From an uncultured bacterium (GTDB lineage: Bacteria > Cyanobacteriota > Vampirovibrionia > Gastranaerophilales > Gastranaerophilaceae), in NCBI GenBank assembly GCA_900547585.1, contig URHD01000011.1, positions 1 to 38,401 of the forward strand: DNA of 38,401 nt, read 5' to 3'. Each line of letters opens with the position of its first letter. Within the stretch, counting starts at the first letter, position 1. The notes under the pieces were generated by a model. That model ran no database searches. It was not told the origin of the DNA and saw only the letters and a list, made by a program, of their open reading frames with translations. This document shows, piece by piece, positions 32,043 to 38,401 of this stretch. Position numbers and translations under genes: made by a program.

Positions 32043-32306
32043 TTATATCATTAACAGCAGCCTGATAACCAGAATCCTTATCAAATAAAGCACAAACAGC
32101 GCCAGCATTGGCGAAATATCAATGCCTCCGATAGGCGGAATTATTTTTCTGAAAGGCTCAAGAAGAACGTCAGAAACCGCCGCCATTGTCTTAAAAGGTT
32201 CATTGTACCAGTTTATTGACGGAATCCAGGTTAAAAAGATTCGAGCAATGATAATCCAAAAATAAATTTCGAATAAAAGATTTACTATTTCAGCAACTGC
32301 CTGCAT
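32043..32306 (-). CDS. YggT-family membrane protein
   Basis: This 87-residue protein has two membrane helices (about 5-27 and 64-86) joined by a conserved loop. The pattern WIIIARIFLTWIPSI...PFKTMAAVSDVLLEPFRKIIPP is that of YggT/YlmG, small proteins near cell-division and cyanobacterial thylakoid-biogenesis genes whose biochemical role is unsettled. The ATG is preceded by AAGGAGATAAA. It starts 9 bases after the mtnP stop, so the two share a transcript. The tail IRILVIRLLLMI ends the second helix right at the C-terminus. Confidence 0.85.
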   Translation of the reverse strand: MQAVAEIVNLLFEIYFWIIIARIFLTWIPSINWYNEPFKTMAAVSDVLLEPFRKIIPPIGGIDISPMLALFVLYLIRILVIRLLLMI

Positions 32307-32315
32307 TTTATCTCC

Positions 32316-33119
32316 TTAAACCCTTGAGCCTGAAAGCGTTTTTTCGCATTCGCAATTTTCTCTTTCAACAGGGAGTTTTTCTATCATTTTGAAAAGCAGA
32401 TTTTTAAGTTTCTGGTTGTTTTCTTCAAAAACTTTGATTACAGCCGCGTGAGAAACCGGCTCAACTTCGCCCACAAGCCCTGCGTCATAGTCTGTAATGA
32501 GTGAAATATTCAGAGGGCACATATCCATCTCTTTTACGAGATAGGCTTCGGGGAACTGGGTCATGTTGATTACTTCCCAGCCCTGCGAAGTGAAGAATTT
32601 TGATTCTGCTTTTGTGGAGAATCTCGGGCCGTTGATTACCACCACTGTTCCTGTCGGGTGGATTGTTATTCCGAGCTCTTTGCCTGTTTCAATTGCTATT
32701 TTTCTCATTTCAGGGCAATAAGGATCGGCTGCGCTTACGTGAGTAACAATTGGGCCGTCGAAAAAGGTTGATTTTCTTCCGTCTGTCCAGTCAACGAACT
32801 GGTCACAGATTACAAAATGACCGGGTTCTACGTGTTTTTGCAAACTTCCGGCTGCGCAGGGCGAAATCACTCTTTTTACGCCGAGAGATTTCATTGCCCA
32901 GACATTTGCTCTGTAATTGATTAAATGCGGGGGGATAGTGTGGTTTCTGTTGTGGCGGGGCATAAATGCGACCTTGTGAGCGCCGATTTGCCCGATGAAA
33001 ACGCTGTCTGACGGTGCTCCGTAGGGTGTTTCCACTCTGAGTTCTTCAATATTGTCTAAAAATTTGTAAAATCCCGAACCGCCGAATACACCTATGTCAG
33101 CTATCTGTTTTTTCTCCAC
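32316..33119 (-). CDS. mtnP: S-methyl-5'-thioadenosine phosphorylase
   Basis: This 267-residue purine-nucleoside-phosphorylase-fold enzyme releases adenine and methylthioribose-1-phosphate from MTA, the by-product of polyamine synthesis. Recognised motifs are IGVFGGSGFY at the N-terminus, VAFMPRHNRNHTIPPHLINYRAN, and the purine-site segment INGPRFSTKAES...INMTQFPEA, all typical of MTAP/MtnP. The start is GTG 33119, set by AGGAGG five bases upstream. The last ~15 residues are charged and cysteine-containing (CECEKTLSGSRV), beyond the conserved core. It leads a two-gene unit with yggT. Confidence 0.9.
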   Translation of the reverse strand: MEKKQIADIGVFGGSGFYKFLDNIEELRVETPYGAPSDSVFIGQIGAHKVAFMPRHNRNHTIPPHLINYRANVWAMKSLGVKRVISPCAAGSLQKHVEPGHFVICDQFVDWTDGRKSTFFDGPIVTHVSAADPYCPEMRKIAIETGKELGITIHPTGTVVVINGPRFSTKAESKFFTSQGWEVINMTQFPEAYLVKEMDMCPLNISLITDYDAGLVGEVEPVSHAAVIKVFEENNQKLKNLLFKMIEKLPVERENCECEKTLSGSRV

Positions 33120-33150
33120 AATTTCCTCCTTGTTGTTATGTTATTTCTTG

Positions 33151-33280
33151 ACCTGCTTCGCTGGGGGCCCGCCTCCGAGGGAATGATATATTTATGGTGG
33201 CTCGCTTTTGCGGGATGGACATAAACTGTCGTTGTCATCCCCAACTTGATTGGGGAGCTCCGGCTTGCCGGTCAGAAGTG
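33151..33280. repeat. Dispersed ~130-bp repeat, copy 2
   Basis: Second copy of the element at 31906-32040, sharing TATTTATGG, CTCGCTTTTGC, GGATGGACATAAA and GTCATCCCCAACT-GATTGGGGA, and ending GCCGGTCA. It fills most of the gap between the minor-pilin-like gene and mtnP, stopping 8 bases from the pilin stop. Confidence 0.75.
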
Positions 33281-33287
33281 TAGTTCA

Positions 33288-33842
33288 TTAACGGATTTTT
33301 GTCTGTTCCTGCAAAAATTCCTCTTCTTTGCCTCCGGTAGGCGGGTATACCTTTCCGTCAGAATTTACCTTAATCTCATATGTACCCTCGTCCTCATCAC
33401 CGTTTACATCTACAGTAATGGTTTTCGGATAAGAACCTCCGTTTACACCGGACCATTTTATACCGTTTGTGGTGGTAAAGTTGTCATCAGCACTGCAATT
33501 GCCTGTTCCGATAATATTAACTTTATCAGCCATAAAGCAGCAAAGAGCGTTGCTCTGACTTACCGAGTTGCAGCCGCTTGCTGCGGAGATTGAGGTTCCC
33601 CACAGGTCAAGAGGATCCTGACTAAAGTCAGCAGCTGATGCTGCGCCGATTTCCTGGTCATATTTGGAGGGGTCGTTTATTGTGTCTGCAACAACCTGCT
33701 CAAGCGTATGATATGCCTTGATATACATAACTTTTTCTTTGTCAGGTGTGACCCTGTTTAGTGTTCTCAAAAGGAGAGCTGCTATTACGCCGATAATCAT
33801 CAGCGCGATTAATGCTTCAGCAAGAGTAAATGCCTTTTTCAT
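33288..33842 (-). CDS. Type IV prepilin-like protein (pseudopilin)
   Basis: This 184-residue protein has a very short leader, MKKAFTLAEALIALMIIGVIAALLL (leader MKK; processing before A-F-T-L-A-E). The conserved Glu at position 5 of the mature form supports prepilin-peptidase cleavage and N-methylation. The hydrophobic helix is followed by a ~150-residue head with paired cysteines (about residues 90-120) and a Gly/Asp-rich C-terminus, in the style of minor pilins or type II secretion pseudopilins. The ribosome site AAGAGGG precedes the ATG. It lies head-to-head with the glycine-rich prepilin cluster and shares its signal sequence. Confidence 0.85.
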   Translation of the reverse strand: MKKAFTLAEALIALMIIGVIAALLLRTLNRVTPDKEKVMYIKAYHTLEQVVADTINDPSKYDQEIGAASAADFSQDPLDLWGTSISAASGCNSVSQSNALCCFMADKVNIIGTGNCSADDNFTTTNGIKWSGVNGGSYPKTITVDVNGDEDEGTYEIKVNSDGKVYPPTGGKEEEFLQEQTKIR

Positions 33843-33976
33843 GATAAACCCTCTTATTAATTATTAAAACTTGTTACTTCATTATAGGGTATTTTTTTTA
33901 TTTTGCAAAGTGAGAGGGCAATTTTTTTGAGCTAAATGTTTTTATAAAAATATGTAGTGAAGTAGAAGGTAGTTTT

Positions 33977-34216
33977 ATGAACACAACAGTTTCAAATTCT
34001 GGAAATCTTGCATACCCCGCAAATTGCACCGGAGCTTGTCCCGTTACGAGAGATATCGCAAGATATAATTATGATACTCAAAGAAACGACATTGCACGCA
34101 GCATTGAAAGGGCTAATACAGAGAAAAAATCAGGTTACACATGGCCTGTTATCGGTCTGGCGGTTTCTGCTGTGGCGACGATTATAGTTTCCCGCTTGAG
34201 AAAAGGAAAACTGTAA
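33977..34216 (+). CDS. Small hypothetical protein with C-terminal membrane helix
   Basis: This 79-residue protein starts with a Ser/Asn-rich segment containing C17 and C21. It then has a charged helix (IARYNYDTQRNDIARSIERANTEKK) and one membrane span near the end (about residues 54-72, YTWPVIGLAVSAVATIIVS) with an RLRKGKL tail, the topology of a tail-anchored protein. I do not recognise a family. GAAGGTAG precedes the ATG by about 6 bases. It lies just before the glycine-rich prepilin cluster on the same strand, about 130 bases away, and could be part of the same unit or separate. Confidence 0.55.
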   Translation: MNTTVSNSGNLAYPANCTGACPVTRDIARYNYDTQRNDIARSIERANTEKKSGYTWPVIGLAVSAVATIIVSRLRKGKL

Positions 34217-34253
34217 ATTTTAAGTAATTTTCATATCTTGTCCAATCATAATG

Positions 34254-34282
34254 TTGAAAAAACACTTAATAAATGTTAAACT
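34254..34282 (+). promoter_or_regulatory. Candidate promoter of the glycine-rich prepilin cluster
   Basis: TTGAAA (34254-34259) and TAAACT (34277-34282) are spaced by 17 bases, 35 bases before the first possible start of the prepilin cluster (TTG 34317, with GAAAGG upstream). Supported only by its match and place. Confidence 0.4.
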
Positions 34283-34361
34283 TAAATAGAAGATATGATG
34301 AAAGGTTTACGCCCGATTGGATAGTATAAAAAACATTTTAAAAAACCCCAAAACCCGTGCT

Positions 34362-35730
34362 ATGAGCGCGTTTAGCCCAGGGGGGGGGGGCTGGGAGATT
34401 AGGTTTTACCCTCGCTGAAGCCCTTCTTACTCTTTTAATTATTTCTATTATCGTTGCCCTCAGCACTGCGATAATTGCCAAGAAAAATAAAAAACTTAGA
34501 GCCAATAACCAGACTCATTACTGGTATTGCACCAGAACCTCTTATAATGGCTCTCATACTTCCAGTACAAACTTTAGTCCTGCACCCGGTTCGCATACCA
34601 CTAATTCATGCACTTTTTCACCCCCTGCAGGCGTAAATAAGTTCAATGTTACCGTAATCGGAGGCGGTGGTGGCGGTGCATCAGGATATGCAAGCAGAGA
34701 ATCCGAGCAGGTTTATACCCCGGGCACTTACACGTTCAAACCCACAAAAACAGATTCTTATTACCTGATTCTCATCGGCGGAGGCGGTGGTGGCGGCGGT
34801 AAAAAAAGCGTTTGTCACAGAAATGACACCGGCGGGCATTCTGCTGCGATGATTCATGATTTTGTGAACCTCAACAAAGATACAACCTACACAGTAACGG
34901 TCGGCGAGGGCGGCGGAACGCAAAAAGGCTCTCATAGCGGCGGCGGCGGTACCGCTTCCACATTCTCGGGCGGCGGATATTCTTATACGGCCGGAGCCGG
35001 CGGTGGTGGCAACCGTTGTACCAGAAAAGGCGGCTGGCGCCCTACATGTTCTTGCAAAGGCGGAGGTTCGCCCGGAACGTATTCACCTGCCGGGGTAAGC
35101 GGTACAAGTGGTGTGGATAATACAAATGACCGCGGCGCAATTTTGAATTGCAATGATTCCGGCTCCTGCAAAAACGACAGCGTCGCAACCTGGCTGCCTT
35201 CCGGATACAAACAGGCAGGAAACGGCGGCGGCGGTGAAGCTTGCTGCAAATCTCCGGGAAAAGACGGCATTGCGCTTGTTCAGCGCCTGACTGCTTATGG
35301 AGGAGGCGGCGGACAGGCTGGCAGTCTTGCTTTTTATCAATATAAATATTCTCCGGGAGAGATTACTGTATATGCCGGCGAGGGCGGTGAAGGCGCAATT
35401 TTGCCGGATCAGAACGGTAAAGCGGGAACTGCGTCCAGATTCGGTTCGAAAATTGTTTCGTCCGGCGGTAACGGCGGTCAAGCTCGTGTTGCTTTAATTG
35501 AAAGCGGTTACATAGCTAAAGGAGAAAACGGATACAGATCACTCTTGCCCACAAATCTTATATCTGATTATTCTTCCTCATCAGTTGCCGCAGGCGGAAA
35601 TGCAACAACCGCAGGTGCAAATGCCAGCACTCCAGGTGCGGGCGGAGGCGGCGGCGGTGCTGATGCTCAAAGTGCTGCATGGTCAGCTGGCGGAAACGGT
35701 TCGCCCGGAATAGTAGTTGTTACATGGTAA
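34362..35730 (+). CDS. Glycine-rich prepilin A, frameshifted at a poly-G run
   Basis: Read from 34402 the frame is GFTLAEALLTLLIISIIVALS, a clear prepilin helix, running open to TAA at 35730 and ending GSPGIVVVTW. The upstream in-phase leader (ATG 34362, MSAFSPGGG; or TTG 34317, MDSIKNILKNPKTRA) lies one base out of phase, because the run at 34380-34390 holds 11 G. With 10 G the leader would join as MSAFSPGGGAGRLGFTLAEA. The body begins WYCT and then CTFSPPAGVNKFNVTVIGGGGGG, followed by many GGGG blocks and Cys-rich loops. The C-terminal pattern suits a Gly_rich_2-type domain on a pilin stalk. It may be an assembly error or a slippage switch. Confidence 0.6.
34380..34390 (+). repeat. Poly-G run (11 G) in the prepilin A leader
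   Basis: The 11-base homopolymer sits between the leader codons and the FTLAE helix and breaks the frame by one base. Such a run is prone both to polymerase slippage and to sequencing or assembly error. Confidence 0.85.
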
Positions 35731-35750
35731 TTCATAGCTCGGGAGCATAT

Positions 35751-37817
35751 ATGAAGATGAAAAAACACGGATTTACACTTGCAGAAGCATTGATTGCCTT
35801 ATTAATTGCATCGTTGATTATTGCGGCAATGATTCCGGTATTGACCAAAAAGCACAGAAAAGTTGAAAGCCATGGAAAATGGGAATGTACTTATGCTAAC
35901 GGGCTGAAATCCAGAACTTATACAAACGGAATACCTGATGAATGGCAGTCGTCAAACTGCATGTTTTCACCTCCGGCAGGCGCCGAGAATTTTAGAGTAA
36001 CAGTTGTAGGTGGCGGAGGCGGCGGTGCAGGCGGTACCGGCGGAAGATTCAGAAAAATTCTGTCGGTAAAAGACAATGGCGCTTATGTTGTTACTGCTCC
36101 GAGGGACGGTACATATTATATTGCCCTGCAAGGAGCCGGCGGAGCGGGCGGCGGAATGGCGTGCGGCTCTCCGGAAAATATTGATTATGCTTCTTCTGTT
36201 GATAGCTATTTTCCTCATCAATACACGGGTTACGGCACCATTGCAAACCCCGGAACTGTTGATTTTAAGGACGATACGTTCGATTATAGCGTGCTCTATT
36301 CAAATACGTTGTCTGATATCAAGCCATATCTTCAAGATACGTCTTATTCTTACTGCTTTTCAAAAGATGGCTGGAAAGAATGGGATTTTTCAAATGATGA
36401 AAACTGCTGGAACTGGCCCGGTCAGGGCGCATACGCCGGCGCTTCTTCCCAGAGGACGGTTGATTTACAAAGAACTCAATCTTTAATGGTTTACGTCGGA
36501 AAAGGCGGAGTTGCCGGCGTTAGCCAGCTTGGAAGTCAGCTTGTGGGTTCGATGGGGCAGGCTGGAGAAGCTTCTTATACTTCTATGGGCGATAGTGCTG
36601 CAGGCGCATCCCCCGGTAATTACAGATACAGAACAAACGTTTCTTACAAGGATGTTCCGGTAAAAAATTGTAAAAATGTTGTTGTTGACAAACAAAGAAC
36701 CGAAATTGAAACAATAAATCACAACTGCGACCCTGAAGTAAACGATTTGTCCGTAGACGGTACCGGAAGCGGGTCATGGTGCACTACGGAAACCTGCAAA
36801 GCTGCATGCCCTGCCAAAAACGAAGCCTGCTCAATAGCCGGCTCCGGTTCATATACATACTGTCGCGGTACGTATACGGAAGAAAAAGAAAAAATTGTTA
36901 ATTATCAGGTAGTTGAAGTTGATACAACGACCTGCAAGCGTGAATACAGAAGAATTTCTAGCTGGCTTCCTGCATGCGTGTCATCTCTCGGCGGAAGCGG
37001 GCCACATCCTTCGTTGGGCGTTACTGCTGACGAACCTCAGCTCGCAAATGCAACGACCGAGGACGATGAAGGAGAAACCGAAACAATCGGTGGCCCCGGA
37101 TCCGGCGGATGGGGCGCAGGTCAGCACCTGTATCTTGACGAAGATGGCAACAAATCATACCTTGGCGAGTCCGGATTGGACGGATCTGCTGAAGTTCACT
37201 ATACGGAATTTTCCGGAGGCGGCGGCGGTGAGGCCGGCAGAATGGTAACCTCCATTTTTAAAAAACTTACCCGCACACAAGCTAACCCAGGCAGAGGCGG
37301 ATTCGGCAGTGCTGCTGATTCTGGCGAAAAAGGCACAGATGGCGGTGATTCCAGCTTTGGTAGTCTTTTGTATGCCGAAGGCGGTCGCGGTGGTAAGCCT
37401 GAAGCTATAAAAACCGGCATGATTATTCGCGGTGAAAGAGCTTATTTCCCCGGTGGCAACGGCGGATACGCTCCGTTGTATTCAAACCTGCTCGGGCATG
37501 GTGAATGTGCCTACGGCGGCAGAAATTCCGAGAGAAACTCCGATGATGGTATGAGTGCATATACTCCTCTTTCTTTGAGCGGGGTAAATAAAACACTTGT
37601 GCAGCTTTATATGGCGCTTTTGCAGTCAGGAACATTGCTCCCGTGGAATATGGACTTTTTCGGCGGTGCTGAAAGCGATTTGACCTATGGTGCAGGTGGT
37701 GGCGGCGGTGCCGGCGGCGGTAGAAACAGAACTAACCCTCTGACCTCACCGAGTAATATTACTTATGCAGGAAAAGGCGGAGACGGCGCCCCGGGAATAA
37801 TCATCGTTGAATGGTAA
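35751..37817 (+). CDS. Glycine-rich prepilin B
   Basis: The start is ATG 35751, with GGGAG eight bases upstream. A frame extends back to 35679 but overlaps prepilin A, and its extra 24 residues lie before the natural leader MKMKKH. The 688-residue protein carries G-F-T-L-A-E-A-L-I-A-L-L-I at the N-terminus, so the prepilin peptidase should cut before F and leave the membrane helix to hold it until assembly. After a WECTY...CMFSPPAGAENFRVTVV segment the chain turns into GGGGGGAGG-type tracts alternating with Cys-rich and charged loops (about residues 330-420 hold a dozen cysteines). It ends GAPGIIIVEW, matching prepilin A. Likely a surface adhesin on a type IV pilus. Confidence 0.8.
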   Translation: MKMKKHGFTLAEALIALLIASLIIAAMIPVLTKKHRKVESHGKWECTYANGLKSRTYTNGIPDEWQSSNCMFSPPAGAENFRVTVVGGGGGGAGGTGGRFRKILSVKDNGAYVVTAPRDGTYYIALQGAGGAGGGMACGSPENIDYASSVDSYFPHQYTGYGTIANPGTVDFKDDTFDYSVLYSNTLSDIKPYLQDTSYSYCFSKDGWKEWDFSNDENCWNWPGQGAYAGASSQRTVDLQRTQSLMVYVGKGGVAGVSQLGSQLVGSMGQAGEASYTSMGDSAAGASPGNYRYRTNVSYKDVPVKNCKNVVVDKQRTEIETINHNCDPEVNDLSVDGTGSGSWCTTETCKAACPAKNEACSIAGSGSYTYCRGTYTEEKEKIVNYQVVEVDTTTCKREYRRISSWLPACVSSLGGSGPHPSLGVTADEPQLANATTEDDEGETETIGGPGSGGWGAGQHLYLDEDGNKSYLGESGLDGSAEVHYTEFSGGGGGEAGRMVTSIFKKLTRTQANPGRGGFGSAADSGEKGTDGGDSSFGSLLYAEGGRGGKPEAIKTGMIIRGERAYFPGGNGGYAPLYSNLLGHGECAYGGRNSERNSDDGMSAYTPLSLSGVNKTLVQLYMALLQSGTLLPWNMDFFGGAESDLTYGAGGGGGAGGGRNRTNPLTSPSNITYAGKGGDGAPGIIIVEW

Positions 37818-37827
37818 AGGATAATTC

Positions 37828-38401
37828 ATGAGAAATCACACAAAAAAAGCATTTTCAATAGCCGAAGTACTTGTAACTATGATGGTAGTGTCAATGGTTG
37901 TGCTCATGGTTGCTCCTGTACTGACGAGAAAAAAGGTTAACGCCGATGCGCAATATGAGGGCGGCTCGTGGACTTGTACACTTGACCAGAACGGCAGAGC
38001 AGTTGCTTCTGACGGGTCGGTTTCGGATGATGGCACTTCTTGCATATTTAGACCGACCGGCGGTGCAAGAGAATATACTGTTTACGTTATTGGCGGCGGC
38101 GGAGGCGGTGCTGCGGGCGGAGATGGAAACTTTAAAGTGTCTTCTTACGGGCAGCTCGTTACAGCAGAGGTTCCGGAAACAGCTGATTACAATTATCTGC
38201 TTGTTGGCGGCGGCGGGGGCGGGGGGGGGGGGAGCCAGTCCGAAACGGCGGTTGTAACGTATGAGGGATTGAAGCTCAACATCATCAGGCAAGGCATGTA
38301 CGCCATCGTGAAATTCCTCGGCGACAACGAAATTCACGACGATGCGGGCCTGATTGAAACGCCGGAGGAGGGCGCGGAGTTTGAGCTGTACCTCAAGAAA
38401 G
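37828..38401 (+). CDS. Glycine-rich prepilin C, partial; foreign-looking after poly-G
   Basis: The ATG at 37828 follows AAAGGATAATTC, 10 bases after the stop of prepilin B. The first ~130 residues have a prepilin-like N-terminus (KKAFSIAEVLVTMMVVSMVVLM, with FSIAE in place of FTLAE), then WTCT...CIFRPTGGAREYTVYVIGGGGGG, paralogous to A and B. At 38221 a run of 12 G is followed by codons with much higher G/C at third positions. The protein text (TYEGLKLNIIRQG, ETPEEGAEFELYLKK) looks like the linker-plus-prealbumin domain of Firmicutes SpaA-type proteins. The frame stays open to the window edge. The last ~57 codons may not belong to this genome. Confidence 0.6.
   Translation, partial: MRNHTKKAFSIAEVLVTMMVVSMVVLMVAPVLTRKKVNADAQYEGGSWTCTLDQNGRAVASDGSVSDDGTSCIFRPTGGAREYTVYVIGGGGGGAAGGDGNFKVSSYGQLVTAEVPETADYNYLLVGGGGGGGGGSQSETAVVTYEGLKLNIIRQGMYAIVKFLGDNEIHDDAGLIETPEEGAEFELYLKK
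38221..38232 (+). repeat. Poly-G run (12 G) at a composition break
   Basis: The run marks the point where prepilin C loses resemblance to its paralogues and codon use shifts. A low-complexity run at such a point is a classic site for false joins in assemblies. Confidence 0.85.

Noticed and set aside
34849..35730. Prepilin A beginning at the ATG at 34849
   Set aside because: The same frame is open further upstream and encodes a complete prepilin helix from 34402, so this ATG is internal.
35679..35750. Longer prepilin B start at 35679
   Set aside because: It overlaps the end of prepilin A and puts 24 residues before the natural MKMKKH leader. GGGAG precedes ATG 35751.
1..38401. CRISPR arrays, tRNA or rRNA genes, prophage or IS transposase genes
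   Set aside because: No regularly spaced direct repeats, no cloverleaf or rRNA-like sequences, and no transposase or integrase motifs were seen on either strand.

Overview
The window looks like a chromosomal contig end from a diderm, fermentative gut-type bacterium. Outer-membrane proteins (an O/P-type porin and a TolC-like factor), several prepilins with an FTLAEAL processing site, and a membrane complex I/hydrogenase-like operon without respiratory partners fit the Gastranaerophilales (Melainabacteria, non-photosynthetic relatives of cyanobacteria) best. That assignment is inference from protein style, not from a marker gene. No rRNA, tRNA or CRISPR array was recognised.

Layout. 1-4858 (+) is a very AT-rich surface-glycan cluster: the 3' end of a WecE-like sugar aminotransferase, a GT-B-like glycosyltransferase, a GNAT acetyltransferase, an FkbM methyltransferase, a GT-D (DUF1792) glycosyltransferase and a DUF1796 protein, mostly overlapping or abutting. 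4853-7122 (-) holds an outer-membrane porin and a formate/nitrite-family channel. 8154-15673 (+) is a six-gene operon for a group-4 hydrogenase-like, ion-pumping complex (HyfB, HyfC, HyfE, HyfF, large subunit, ferredoxin-small subunit fusion). Its large subunit has lost most of the Ni-Fe cysteine ligands, so it resembles an Ehr-type (energy-converting hydrogenase-related) complex. Short dispersed palindromic repeats sit in three of its intergenic gaps.

15716-24894 holds an EF-hand protein, a DUF4914-like protein with a PEPCK-style P-loop, a small DUF6582-like protein, a cupin, a DUF475/TerC-family membrane protein and a 1132-residue zinc-ribbon/pseudo-cyclase/STAND-ATPase/TPR protein. Two copies of an unusual element (19581-19694 and 21348-21472) share single-stranded-looking core sequences but have different, perfectly self-complementary arms, as expected of a structured RNA or DNA element.

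25070-29737 is a tripartite drug-efflux locus: marR-emrA-emrB on the minus strand, diverging from a tolC-like gene around a perfect 28-bp palindrome. 29800-33842 holds small membrane and Xre-type proteins, leuC, yggT, mtnP and a minor-pilin-like gene, with two copies of a ~130-bp dispersed repeat. 34317-38401 (+) is a tandem set of three prepilin-signal proteins whose bodies are glycine-rich (GGGGGG tracts). The first is frameshifted at an 11-G run. The third changes character at a 12-G run, after which the reading resembles a Firmicutes SpaA-type surface protein. That second junction may be an assembly chimera and should be verified before anything is built on it.
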